Shown here: piece by piece, positions 44,525 to 55,129 of the stretch
How positions within the stretch are numbered: the stretch's first letter is position 1
Layout of the letters: each line of letters opens with the position of its first letter
Assembly (NCBI GenBank): GCA_963787375.1
Contig: CAWBCR010000017.1
Coordinates: 1-64,000 of the forward strand
Direction: 5' to 3'
DNA: 64,000 nt
Origin: CAWBCR01 sp963787375
GTDB lineage: Bacteria; Chloroflexota; Anaerolineae; Aggregatilineales; UBA3940
The notes under the pieces: model-generated
Told to the model about the DNA's origin: nothing
The model's database searches: none
The model's input: only the letters and a program-made list of their open reading frames with translations
Made by a program: the position numbers and the translations under genes

Positions 44525-45502
44525 TCAGCCAATCACTTCCGCCGGACCGCCGGGCCCGGCTTCCAGCAAGCGCTCGATCCCGCCAACCTGCTCCAGCCTG
44601 CGCCGAACTTCGGCGCGCGCATTGCTAGTGGTGATGACGTGCACGTTTGGCCCGGCGTCTATCGTGAACGCTGCATCGAGCCCCGCCAACCGCCACTGCC
44701 GCACGCTGTCGAGGATGCGCAGTGTGTCCGGCAACCAGTAGATCAACGCCGGGTGTGAGGTCATCATGACGGCGTGCATCAATAGCGTGTCATGCTCGAT
44801 GACGTCTGCAAGCTGTGCGAAGTTCCGGTTAAGGATCGCGTCGCGGCAAGCTTCCAGTCGGCGTGGCGTGTCCGCCACGCGCGCAGCTTGTAGTGGAGAC
44901 GTTGGCGCGAGCGCATGCCCACCTGTCGAACCAACCACCTTGTGCGCGCTGCTGACGACCGCTACCAGGTCAACCAGGTCCCAGTGTTCGGGCGGGGCGA
45001 TGCTTTCCCCAAACGACGTCTCGTCGTCGCTGCCGGCGTGCCACTCGACGAAGCCGCCCGGCACCGACCGGCAGGCCGAGCCCGACCCACGCCGCGCGAG
45101 TTGCGACAGTGTGCGCTCGTCAGGGGTGAGGCCCAGCGCCGCGCAGGCGGCCACTGTCAGCGCGCTGAAGGCAGACGCCGACGACGCAATGCCGGTCCCG
45201 GTCGGAAAGTTGTTGTGACTTTCGATAGCGGCGTGCAGCGCCGTGCCCGCCATGCTGCGTATCACGTCGAGATGGCGGCTGGCCCGTTCAAGCGGCGCAC
45301 CGTCTTGCTCGGCGCCGCCCAGCGACAGCCGGTCGGCGGACAGCAACGGGTCGAAGCGCACTGTCGTGATGGTCTCAATGCCTTTGAGGTTCATCGAGAT
45401 TGATCCGTTCGACGGCAAGCGCAGCGGGTCGTCGCGGTTTCCCCAGTACTTGATAAAGGCGATGTTGCTGAAGCTCCGCGCAGTTGCGGTATGGTGAGTC
45501 AT
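44525..45502 (-). CDS. (phospho/diphospho)mevalonate decarboxylase
   Basis: 325 residues, GHMP kinase superfamily. Motifs are SNIAFIKYWGNRDDPLRLPS, SISMNLKGIETITT, the phosphate loop NNFPTGTGIASSASAFSAL, RRGSGSACRSVPGGFVEW and AFTIDAGPNVHVIT with the catalytic Asp. Classical enzymes act on mevalonate 5-diphosphate. Here the next gene is isopentenyl phosphate kinase and no phosphomevalonate kinase is in the cluster, so the substrate is probably mevalonate 5-phosphate, giving isopentenyl phosphate, as shown for Roseiflexus. It is the last gene of the isoprenoid operon. Confidence 0.9.
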   Translation of the reverse strand: MTHHTATARSFSNIAFIKYWGNRDDPLRLPSNGSISMNLKGIETITTVRFDPLLSADRLSLGGAEQDGAPLERASRHLDVIRSMAGTALHAAIESHNNFPTGTGIASSASAFSALTVAACAALGLTPDERTLSQLARRGSGSACRSVPGGFVEWHAGSDDETSFGESIAPPEHWDLVDLVAVVSSAHKVVGSTGGHALAPTSPLQAARVADTPRRLEACRDAILNRNFAQLADVIEHDTLLMHAVMMTSHPALIYWLPDTLRILDSVRQWRLAGLDAAFTIDAGPNVHVITTSNARAEVRRRLEQVGGIERLLEAGPGGPAEVIG

Positions 45503-45537
45503 TGTCTCCTTATCAGATGGCGTGCGGCGGTGCGATC

Positions 45538-46344
45538 TTACTTACCCCGCATCAGGCCATCGGTGAGCAGCGTCCCTTCGTCAAAGCTGGTGTCACCCAG
45601 CGCACGCGCAATCTGCCCCGCTTCGAACCCGGAAAAGATGCGCACTGTCAGGCCAGGGATTGTGCGGCACAGTTCGAGCATCGACGTGACCTTCATTTCC
45701 ATGCCGCCGGTCACATCGGTCTGTGCCGAACCGCCCAGCGCGCGGCGCAGGGCAGGGAGGGTGTCCGGTGTCACCCGTGGGACCAACGCGTCGGCCTCGT
45801 CCAGCACGCCGGCGGTATCGCCCGCCAGCAGGACTCGCCAGGGTTTCAGCGCGTAAGCCAGGTACGTGAAGATATCCTCAGTGCTGATGATCGTCCCGCC
45901 GCGCACGTCGTCGAGCGCCACGTCGCCATAGACCAGCGGCACAAGCCCTTGGTCTAGCCCACGCCGGATGGGATCAATTACCATCTCGACGATCTCGCCG
46001 TCGCGGCAGCGCGCCGACGCAGAAGGCTGTACACCCAGCACCGGCACGCCCGCCAAGTCGAGCGCATCCAGCATGATCTGGTTAAGCCGCCCGGCCACAG
46101 TCGAGACGTGCGCGTAGCCTTTCCAGCCCGCACGGTCCTTCACGCCCCGGCGGGTGCCATATTCACGCGCGGCCACGTGGCCGAAGCTGCCGCTGCCATG
46201 CCCGATCACCAGCCTCAGGCCGGGCGCTGCCGCCAGTGCCGAGGCAATCTCGCGCGCCACGCGCTCGATTTCCGCCGTTCGCGCCGTCTCCGGCTGCGAC
46301 TTGTCCGTGATCAGCGATCCGCCCAGCTTGAGGAATACCGTCAC
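45538..46344 (-). CDS. isopentenyl phosphate kinase
   Basis: 268 residues, amino acid kinase fold. It phosphorylates isopentenyl phosphate to isopentenyl diphosphate. VFLKLGGSLITDKSQPE is the N-terminal lysine/glycine loop. VIGHGSGSFGHVAAREYG holds the His that recognises the phosphate in this family. GVQPSASARCRDGEI, LVPLVYGDVALDD, STEDIFTYLA and GDTAGVLDEADA complete the site. GTG 46344 is chosen because AGGAG is 6 nt before it, whereas GTG 46350 would touch the ribosome site. It follows the mevalonate kinase gene by 19 nt. Confidence 0.93.
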   Translation of the reverse strand: MTVFLKLGGSLITDKSQPETARTAEIERVAREIASALAAAPGLRLVIGHGSGSFGHVAAREYGTRRGVKDRAGWKGYAHVSTVAGRLNQIMLDALDLAGVPVLGVQPSASARCRDGEIVEMVIDPIRRGLDQGLVPLVYGDVALDDVRGGTIISTEDIFTYLAYALKPWRVLLAGDTAGVLDEADALVPRVTPDTLPALRRALGGSAQTDVTGGMEMKVTSMLELCRTIPGLTVRIFSGFEAGQIARALGDTSFDEGTLLTDGLMRGK

Positions 46345-46363
46345 TGGCACCTCCTGCTCGCCG

Positions 46364-47293
46364 TCACTGCACTACTGTGTGGAGCACTCGCACAGCACCC
46401 ACCTGCTCCAGCGCTGTGCCGATCTCGTCGGCTTTTTGCGGCGCGACGAGCGCGATCATGTTGCCCCCACCACCTCCGCCGGACAACTTCGCACCCTGCG
46501 CGCCGGCTGCCAGCGCCGCGTCGATCAGCCGCTCAAGCTCCGGCGACGACACGGCGAGCTGGCGCAGCAGGGCCTGATTGCGCCCCATCAGCGGCCCCAG
46601 CTGGTCGATCTGCCCGGCTTCGATGGCCTCTCGGGCCTCGCGCGCCACCTGCCCGACCTGCTCGAAGATGGCCTCGTAGCGCGCGGGCTCGCGTGTCCAC
46701 GCCTCTCTCACCGCACCGACGGTCAGCCGGGTCGGGCTGCTGATGCCCGTATCACCGATCAGTAGATGAAACGGCGCACCCGCACGGAACAACTGCGGCG
46801 ACTGCTCGCGGATGAAGTAGACCGGCTCACCGTAGCATATCACCGTGTTGTCGATGCCGCTGGGCGTGCCGTGATAGAACTTCTCGACCTCGTATACCAG
46901 CGCAGACAGCGCCGCGTCATCAAGCGGCTGGCCAAGATAGGCCGCCAGCGCGCGAGCCAGCGCCGCCGACACTGCCGCCCCGCTGCCCAGACCTGCCGCC
47001 ATCGGGATCGTCGACGTAACCGTGATCAGCGCGTCGGGTTCTGGGTGACCCAGTTTCTTGAGCACCAGTTCGGCGGCCAGCGCCAGCCCGTGTTGGGCTG
47101 CCTCGGCGAGTGACAGGCGCAGGCTCAGCGCTGCCGCGTCGATCATTAGACCGCCTCCCGCTGGCCCGTCCTCGACGGTCGCCATGGCCTGCACGCGCTC
47201 GACCGGCACGGCCAGCGCAGGCTGGCCGTAGACCACAGCGTGCTCGCCAAACAGGATGACCTTGCCGGGCGCGTGAGCGGCGCATGTGGTCAT
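46364..47293 (-). CDS. mvk: mevalonate kinase
   Basis: 309 residues, GHMP kinase. It makes mevalonate 5-phosphate. Motifs are APGKVILFGEHAVVYGQPAL (motif 1), IPMAAGLGSGAAVSAALARA (ATP loop), HGTPSGIDNTVICYG (catalytic Asp in SGID) and GAKLSGGGGGGNMIAL (motif 3). The length fits archaeal-type mevalonate kinases. Its start overlaps the end of the prenyltransferase gene by 4 nt. Confidence 0.95.
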   Translation of the reverse strand: MTTCAAHAPGKVILFGEHAVVYGQPALAVPVERVQAMATVEDGPAGGGLMIDAAALSLRLSLAEAAQHGLALAAELVLKKLGHPEPDALITVTSTIPMAAGLGSGAAVSAALARALAAYLGQPLDDAALSALVYEVEKFYHGTPSGIDNTVICYGEPVYFIREQSPQLFRAGAPFHLLIGDTGISSPTRLTVGAVREAWTREPARYEAIFEQVGQVAREAREAIEAGQIDQLGPLMGRNQALLRQLAVSSPELERLIDAALAAGAQGAKLSGGGGGGNMIALVAPQKADEIGTALEQVGAVRVLHTVVQ

Positions 47294-48214
47294 GAGAATA
47301 CGTACAGCACCAGGAAGACCGCTATCCCAAACAGGGCAACGGTGATCTGCGTCGGCCTGTCGTGCAGCAGGACCTCGTCCGGCGCGTCGCCTTCACCGCG
47401 CACGTGGATCAGGTACAGGTAACGGAAGATGCCGTACAGCACGAAGGGCGTAGTCAGCATCATCAGGTGGTTGGGCGGGAGACCCTCCGCGCTGAAGGTG
47501 TACAGTGCGTAGGTCAGAGTGATGGTGGCAGTGACGATCAGAATGATCTCGTCGAGCAGCTTGACGGTGTAATCGTCGAGGATAGCGCGGTGATTGGTAG
47601 CATTGTCTTGCAGCAGCACCAGCTCCTGGCGGCGCTTGGCGAACCCCAGAAACAGCGCCAGCATGCCGGTGAAGATGTACAACCACGGCGAGAACCGCTG
47701 TGCGTCGACCAGGAAGTAGCCGCCCGCCACACGCAGAATGAAGCCTGCCGCGATGGCCATGACATCGATCAGCACGATGTGCTTAAGGTAGAAACTGTAG
47801 GCAATCTGGAGAACGAGATAGCCGGCCAGGACGAAGAAGAATTGCACAGACAAGCTGTAGCTCAGCGGCAGCGCGACCAGCGGCATGATCACAGCAGCCG
47901 CAATGGCAACGCCTTTCGAAAGCTGCCCGGATGCCAGCGGGCGGTTGCGCTTCGTCGGGTGCGCGCGGTCGCTCTCGATGTCTGCCAGGTCGTTGATTAC
48001 GTAAACGGTACTGGTCACAACGCACAGCAGGGCGAAGCCCGCCAGAGTAGGCAGCAGCCATTTAGGTTGCAAGAGCCTTCCCGTCGAACATGAGCGGCAC
48101 GAAGATGAAGCCGTTCTTGGTCCACTGTCCGGGTCGCATCGAGCGGATCAATCCCACGACCTGGCCGGTAAAGGTTCGGTGGGGGGCTGCCTGTGGTTGC
48201 GCAGAGTTGGTCAC
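47290..48214 (-). CDS. UbiA-family prenyltransferase, decaprenyl-phosphate phosphoribosyltransferase-like (frameshifted)
   Basis: About 308 residues with eight or nine membrane helices. SMRPGQWTKNGFIFVPLMF is the N-terminal signature of DPPR-synthase-like UbiA proteins. YVINDLADIESDRAHPTKRNRPLASGQL holds the first Asp-rich site (NDxxDxxxD) and the following Lys/Arg. DGVLVLID-like VLIDVMAIAAGFILRVAGGY is in the middle. A one-base loss near 48,078 separates DGKAL from QPKWLLPTLAG; the joined frame is normal. GTG 48214, with GGAG upstream, is the likely start. It is first in the isoprenoid operon and may use its product, moving phosphoribose or another group onto a polyprenyl carrier. Confidence 0.82.
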
Positions 48215-48267
48215 TATCGTGTTCTCCAGTGCCCAGTCGTCGGTGTACAGCAAGCGGTGACTGGGCT

Positions 48268-48295
48268 ATTATAATCAGCGTGCCACGCGTGTCAA
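48268..48295 (-). promoter_or_regulatory. consensus sigma70-type promoter of the isoprenoid operon
   Basis: On the minus strand a perfect TTGACA (48295-48290) and a perfect TATAAT (48273-48268) are 16 nt apart, 54 nt before GTG 48214. The TATAAT overlaps another TATAAT on the + strand (48270-48275) facing tlyA. Confidence 0.82.
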
Positions 48296-48380
48296 CGCGC
48301 AAGGCGCTGCGGCTGTTTGGCCGGGCCCGCCGGCGGCGGGTGGGCCGGCTGGACGATTTGTACCATATCTGCGGGTGGAA

Positions 48381-49199
48381 ATGCCACAGAAGAAATTAAG
48401 CGTACGCCTTGATGTGCTGCTCGTTGAGCGCGGCCTGGTCGATTTGCGGGAACTTGGCCGGCGGCTGATCATGGCCGGCGAAGTACTGATTAACGGGCTA
48501 CCCGCTGTCAAGCCCGGCGAACGCGTGTCGGTCGATGCCGAACTGGTGTTGAAGGCCAGGCCGCGGTTCGTCAGTCGTGGAGGCGACAAACTTGCGGCAG
48601 CGCTGGAGCGCTTTCACGTCGAGCCTGCAGGCTGGGTATGCGCTGACGTCGGCGCATCGACAGGGGGTTTCACGGACTGTCTGCTCCAGGCAGGGGCGGA
48701 AAAGGTATACGCCATCGACGTCGGGCACGGGCAGCTTGCCTGGAAGTTGCGCTCCGACCCGCGCGTGGTCGTCATGGAACGAGTCAACGTCCGCTATCTG
48801 GCGGACGTGCCTGAGCCGTTCCAGCTTGTGACGATCGACGTCTCGTTCATCTCGCTGCGACTTATTTTCCCGGTGGTGCACGGCTGGCTGGCCGCGGGCG
48901 GCCAGGTCATCGCGCTGATCAAGCCACAGTTCGAGGCCGGGCGCGCCGACGTAGGCAAGGGGGGCGTGGTGCGTGATGCGACCATCCACGGCAGGGTGCT
49001 CGACGAGGTGCTGTCACAGGCACGTGGGGCCGCGTACGGCGTCCGCGGTGTGATCCCGTCGCCTCTGCGCGGCCCGGCGGGCAACGTCGAATTCCTGGCG
49101 TGGCTGGATGCGACCAACACGCGCAGGCTCGACGACCTGCCGGCAGCTATAGAAGCGGCTGTCGCAGAAGCGCACACGGACTTGGACCCAGCAGGGTAG
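48381..49199 (+). CDS. tlyA: TlyA-family rRNA 2'-O-methyltransferase
   Basis: 272 residues. An N-terminal S4 RNA-binding domain (LDVLLVERGLVDLRELGRRL, AGEVLINGLPAVKPG) is followed by an FtsJ-like SAM methyltransferase domain (FVSRGGDKLAAAL, CADVGASTGGFTDCLLQAGA, YAIDVGHGQLAWKL, TIDVSFISLRLIFP, LIKPQFEAGR). It should methylate ribosomal RNA ribose. ATG 48381 is preferred over GTG 48375. The stop TAG lies inside a GGGTAGGGGG motif. Confidence 0.93.
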   Translation: MPQKKLSVRLDVLLVERGLVDLRELGRRLIMAGEVLINGLPAVKPGERVSVDAELVLKARPRFVSRGGDKLAAALERFHVEPAGWVCADVGASTGGFTDCLLQAGAEKVYAIDVGHGQLAWKLRSDPRVVVMERVNVRYLADVPEPFQLVTIDVSFISLRLIFPVVHGWLAAGGQVIALIKPQFEAGRADVGKGGVVRDATIHGRVLDEVLSQARGAAYGVRGVIPSPLRGPAGNVEFLAWLDATNTRRLDDLPAAIEAAVAEAHTDLDPAG

Positions 49200-49203
49200 G
49201 GGG
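49194..49203 (+). repeat. GGGTAGGGGG motif, copy 6 (KOPS-like)
   Basis: Ten-base version whose TAG is the stop codon of tlyA. Confidence 0.55.
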
Positions 49204-49227
49204 CGTTCCCTGCGGACGCATGCACGC

Positions 49228-50895
49228 TTACGGTTGGTAGATCGTCAGGTGGTTGTAGATGATCACGGTCGCGGAGTTACCGCTCTCCACGTAGGGGCCA
49301 AACTCGCCCATCGGCTCCGCGTCCAGTCTGGCAGTACCCAGTCTGCGCCCGTCGACATACATCGTGGCGACGTTGCTCTTCACACGCAGCCCCAGCGTGT
49401 GGTCCCCTGTCGATGTATCGATATTTCCAGGCAGTTTGCCGCTGGCAATTGTGGTTGCATCGGCTGGCAGGGCGCGGTTGATCAACATATATGCTCCCCC
49501 GCAGCTCACCACAAAGCGCTGGAAAGTGTCGTTGTTCCGGAAGTGGAAGATCATGCCATACACGCTTTCGGGGTTGCGGCACTGTTCGACGGTTGCTGTG
49601 ATCTCGGCATAGAATTCTGCCTGATGGTGATCAGTCGTCGGCGTCCAAAAGCCCCAATTGGGATCGACGCTGACGCGCATCCCCTGGGCCATGAAGCCGC
49701 TCGTGGCATGGCCGGTTTGCATGGCCTGCCAGCCAGTTAGGAAGTCAGTGTCATACAGCAGCTTGCCATGCTCCCCGCTGGGGAATCCGCCTGCTCCCCT
49801 TCCACCACCAATCAACGGTCCGATGATGACAACGAGTAAGACAAGGACAGCCAACAGAACTGCTCCGCCGCCGCTGTACAAGAGCAGCTTATTGCCTTTC
49901 ACGGCACCGGCCAGCTTCTTCAGGTCGAGCGGAATACGTTCTTCTGGAGCAGGTGGCCCGATAACTACCGCGCCCATCTCGCTCTCTAACAGGACCTTCG
50001 TCTGTGGGTCGACAGAGGTCACCGATGGCAGCGGTGTTGCGGGGTCCCACTTCCAGCCCCGGGCTTTGGTGGCGGCTTTCTCCAGGTCGGCAGCCAGCGC
50101 ACTGGCGGTCTGGTAGCGCGAGGCCGGCTGCCTGGCCATTGCTTTACGCAGCACGGCATCAACCTCTTTCGGGAAGCCCGGCGCAGCGGCTGACAGCGAC
50201 GGTGTGGGCTGTTGAAGGTGCGCCATGATCTGCGCAAAAGGCGTCTCTGCTTCATATGGCACGCGCCCAGAGATCATCTCAAACAGGGTGCAGCCCAGCG
50301 CGTAAATGTCGATTGATGGGGTTGGTGGCCCCGGCTCAGACTGCTCGGGGGCCATGTACGCCGGCGTGCCGATGATCCCACTGCCAGTCATGCCGGCGGC
50401 AGCTTCCTGCATGCGGGCGATCCCGAAATCGACCAGGAAGCTGTTGCCTGCATCGTCCAGCATGATGTTGCTAGGCTTGATATCGCGGTGGACGATGTTC
50501 TTTGAGTGCGCGTAATCGAGGGCAGAGCCGATCTGCTTGATGATCCGCACGACGTCCTGCCAGGGCAGCGGTCCCTCTTCCTTGATGCGCTCCTTGAGCG
50601 TCCCACCTCCTAGGAAGCGCATGACCAGGTAGGGGCGGCCATCCTCTTCGCCATAATCGTAGATCGGCAGGATGTGCAGGTGCTCAAGGTGCGCGATCAT
50701 GCTGGCTTCACGGCGGAAGCGGTCCATGAACGCCGGGTCGTGGAGCAGGATGCTGGGCAGAATCTTGACCGCCACTTCGCGGTCGATGCTGCGCTGGTAG
50801 CCAAGGTACACGGACGCCATCCCGCCCTTGCCGAGCAGGCCGGTGATCTGGTACTGGCCGAGCATGTGACCCACCAGAGGATCAGGTGTCGACAT
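49228..50895 (-). CDS. membrane Ser/Thr protein kinase with extracellular beta-sandwich sensor
   Basis: 555 residues. The kinase domain (about 15-270) has LLGKGGMASVYLGYQ, VAVKILPS, VHRDIKPSNIML, VDFGIARM and AYMAPEQSEPGPPTPSIDIY. After a juxtamembrane segment comes one membrane helix (LLLYSGGGAVLLAVLVLLVVII, about 335). The outer domain (about 375-555) begins LYDTDFLTGWQAMQTG and shows VDPNWGFW, YGMIFHFRNNDTFQRFVVSC, TLGLRVKSNVATMYVDGRR and EFGPYVESGNSATVIIYNHL. This outer domain is repeated in the lipoprotein gene just upstream. The kinase half is close to that of the kinase/FGE fusion at 35.5 kb, so the two kinases are paralogues with different sensors. Confidence 0.93.
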   Translation of the reverse strand: MSTPDPLVGHMLGQYQITGLLGKGGMASVYLGYQRSIDREVAVKILPSILLHDPAFMDRFRREASMIAHLEHLHILPIYDYGEEDGRPYLVMRFLGGGTLKERIKEEGPLPWQDVVRIIKQIGSALDYAHSKNIVHRDIKPSNIMLDDAGNSFLVDFGIARMQEAAAGMTGSGIIGTPAYMAPEQSEPGPPTPSIDIYALGCTLFEMISGRVPYEAETPFAQIMAHLQQPTPSLSAAAPGFPKEVDAVLRKAMARQPASRYQTASALAADLEKAATKARGWKWDPATPLPSVTSVDPQTKVLLESEMGAVVIGPPAPEERIPLDLKKLAGAVKGNKLLLYSGGGAVLLAVLVLLVVIIGPLIGGGRGAGGFPSGEHGKLLYDTDFLTGWQAMQTGHATSGFMAQGMRVSVDPNWGFWTPTTDHHQAEFYAEITATVEQCRNPESVYGMIFHFRNNDTFQRFVVSCGGAYMLINRALPADATTIASGKLPGNIDTSTGDHTLGLRVKSNVATMYVDGRRLGTARLDAEPMGEFGPYVESGNSATVIIYNHLTIYQP

Positions 50896-50986
50896 GATTC
50901 CCTTTCTTCTGTGTCCACGCGACGCCGGCAGCCCGTTCGAGAGTGGTCGCTGCCGTGCCTGCGCGATGTTTCCGCCAGGCCGCCCC

Positions 50987-51850
50987 TTATGGGCTCGGCT
51001 GGTAGACGCTCAACCGCGAGAAGGTTGCGGTGACCGCCTCGGTATCAGTCTTGACGTAGGGCCCAATGTCGCCGGCAGGCATTTCTGCCGCCGCGGCGCT
51101 GCCGATCTGTTGATTATCAACGTACATCGAAATAGTGGTCGCCGCAACATACAGCCCGATGATATGCCTGCCGCTCGCTGGAGTGATCGTTTGCGGCAGG
51201 ACGCCGTTGGCAAGCGCGTTTCCGCCTGTGTCGCTGACAGTATACAACAGATAACTGCCGCTGCAGCTTACAACATAGTAACTGTAATGCGAGTTATCGA
51301 CGTAGTCGAAGATCATGCCGTACTCGCCCTTACCAGGCGGGCACTGCTCAGGTGTGACATCCATCTCGGCGTAAAAGCTGCTCACAGGCGCCCGCGTAGT
51401 GTAGCCGTAATGGCCCCAGTTCGGCGCGACTTCGATTCGGTAGCCTTCCGCGACGACGGTGCTTGTGCCGAGACCGCCGCCACTTGTGAGGTTTGCCCAG
51501 CCGGTCTGGAAGTCGGTCTGGTAGACCATGGCGCCATGCGCCGGCGGCCCTCCGGGTGTCCCGACGATAGGCGTGGGCGTTTCGATGCCCGGTTCTGAAG
51601 TGGGCGTGTCGGTGACCTGTGGTGGCGGTGTCGCGGTATCGACCACTGCCACCAAGAGCGTCGGCGTGGGGCCGGCGGTATTGACCGGCTGAGCAGGCGC
51701 AACAGACGGGATAGCGGTCGGCTCCGCTGCTGCGCTGGTGGGCGTCGGCTGCGCCCCTGGTGGCGGGCTCACCGCCTGCCCCGGTGCGTTGCAGGCCAGG
51801 GTGGCGAGCGTCAGCAGCAAGACCGGCAAACTGTAGCGATGTTGTTTCAT
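50987..51850 (-). CDS. lipoprotein carrying the same outer domain as the adjacent kinase
   Basis: 287 residues. The signal MKQHRYSLPVLLLTLATLAC ends in a lipobox cysteine (TLAC). A long Pro/Thr/Ala linker (about 22-105) is followed by one domain (about 106-285): YQTDFQTGWANLTSGGG, VAPNWGHYGYT, SFYAEMDVTPEQC, YGMIFDYVDNSHYSYYVVSC, GLYVAATTISMYVDNQQIG and GDIGPYVKTDTEAVTATFSR. It matches the kinase's outer domain in order and spacing, including the cysteines EQC and VVSC. It lies 91 nt upstream of the kinase gene on the same strand. It may be a decoy, co-receptor or ligand carrier for the kinase. Confidence 0.85.
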   Translation of the reverse strand: MKQHRYSLPVLLLTLATLACNAPGQAVSPPPGAQPTPTSAAAEPTAIPSVAPAQPVNTAGPTPTLLVAVVDTATPPPQVTDTPTSEPGIETPTPIVGTPGGPPAHGAMVYQTDFQTGWANLTSGGGLGTSTVVAEGYRIEVAPNWGHYGYTTRAPVSSFYAEMDVTPEQCPPGKGEYGMIFDYVDNSHYSYYVVSCSGSYLLYTVSDTGGNALANGVLPQTITPASGRHIIGLYVAATTISMYVDNQQIGSAAAAEMPAGDIGPYVKTDTEAVTATFSRLSVYQPSP

Positions 51851-52052
51851 GGTGTGATATGCTCTCGATTATGAACAAGAGTGGTACCCGCTAGTCTAAG
51901 TCACTCGCGCGGTTTGTCAAGCAGTCGGTCACTGTGCCCGCACCGCTGGCGATTATACTCTGTACGCGGCGGTGCTGAATGGGTACAATGTCGACAGTAC
52001 GAGCGTCGGCAGGAGGCTGCCAACTCATAGCCCGAATAGTCTGAACAGGCCC

Positions 52053-53858
<1,806 letters not shown>

Positions 53859-55085
53859 CTATTCGCTCTCCCCCTGTTTGATCAACATTCGGCGCAGCAG
53901 GGCCAGCGCCTGCGTCGCTGCCCAGGTGGGCGCGTCGGTGCGGATGCTGGTCCAGTTGTAAGTCCGCGTGCGAACTGTCTCGCCGCTGGCGATGGCAATC
54001 GCCGTGCCGCTGCCGCTGTCGTCCCCGGCGGGTAGCTCGTCGCGCATGATCACGGCTACACCGTATGTCATCCCTGCCTGTTGTCGGACAGCCCGGGCGG
54101 CGGCTTCGGCGGCCCCGGCAAGCGTCGTGCCGATGTCAACGCCCATGCCGGTCAGATCGTCCCATGACGCAAGAACCCGCCGCTCACCGCTCGTCGCCGG
54201 ATCATTCTCTTTAACCGTGTCAAGCTGAGCCGCCAGCGACCCGCCCGTCCCAGCTTCGACCGTTGCCACGCTGCTGCCGCCAAGCTTGAGCGTCTGCATG
54301 ACCACGTCTGGAAGAGTCTCAGCGTCCGTGCCGAATATCCACCAGCCCAGCCGCTGGCGAATGTCGTCCTCAACCGGTGCAATCAGCGCCCGCGCGCGTT
54401 CGTCGCTTTCGGCCTTGGCCGTGATGCGGATATCCGTCTGACCGGGGTGCGCGGCCAGCCCGACGGTCGGGTTGCTCATTGTCATCAAGTCGGCGATTTT
54501 GGCGTCGATCTGGCTCTCCCCGATGCCCGCCGTGCGCAGTACCAGGCTGGTGATCACCGCCGGCGCGCCAACATGATCTCGCAGCCAGGGCAGCAGGTCG
54601 TTGTCGAGCAGGTGTTTCATCTCACGCGGGACGCCGGGCAGCACCATGACAACTCCGCGCTCGGTCTCCAGAATGAAGATCGGCGCGGTCCCCACCGGGT
54701 TCTCGACGGGCAGAGATCCCTGTGGCACATAGGCCTGCCGGTGATTGTTCTCGCTCATGCTGACGGTGAAGCGCCTGAATCGTTCGGCAATTTGCTCCAG
54801 CAGTTGCTGTTTGAATTCGAGCGGGCGGCCTGTGGCACGGGCGATGCCCTCGCGGGTGACATCGTCGACCGTTGGGCCCAGCCCGCCGGTGGTGATGACC
54901 ACGTCTGCGCGGTTCAGCGCGATATCTACCACCTGCGCGATCCGCTCCTCGTTATCGCCAATGGTTGTGCGGTACAGCAGGTCGAGCCCCACTTCGCGCA
55001 GGCGCTGGGCGATGTACGTCGCGTTGGTATCGGTGATATCGCCCAGGAGAAGCTCGGTTCCGATGGAGATGACTTCTGCTTTCAT
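53859..55085 (-). CDS. cinA: CinA-family protein with changed C-terminal deamidase site
   Basis: 408 residues from ATG 55085. The N-terminal molybdopterin-binding-like domain (ADP-ribose pyrophosphatase type) is normal: AEVISIGTELLLGDITDTNA, VDIALNRADVVITTGGLGPT, PVGTAPIFILE, VVMVLPGVPREM. The C-terminal PncC-like domain, which in active enzymes removes the amide of NMN, usually has the motif AESCTGG with a catalytic Ser. Here it reads VEAGTGGSLAAQL, so Ser is Ala and Cys is Gly. The deamidase half is probably inactive. The gene lies 44 nt after the GT39 gene on the same strand. Confidence 0.92.
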   Translation of the reverse strand: MKAEVISIGTELLLGDITDTNATYIAQRLREVGLDLLYRTTIGDNEERIAQVVDIALNRADVVITTGGLGPTVDDVTREGIARATGRPLEFKQQLLEQIAERFRRFTVSMSENNHRQAYVPQGSLPVENPVGTAPIFILETERGVVMVLPGVPREMKHLLDNDLLPWLRDHVGAPAVITSLVLRTAGIGESQIDAKIADLMTMSNPTVGLAAHPGQTDIRITAKAESDERARALIAPVEDDIRQRLGWWIFGTDAETLPDVVMQTLKLGGSSVATVEAGTGGSLAAQLDTVKENDPATSGERRVLASWDDLTGMGVDIGTTLAGAAEAAARAVRQQAGMTYGVAVIMRDELPAGDDSGSGTAIAIASGETVRTRTYNWTSIRTDAPTWAATQALALLRRMLIKQGESE

Positions 55086-55129
55086 ACTCTCCTCACACTT
55101 TCGATGGTATCGGCGCATCTGCGCGCCGG

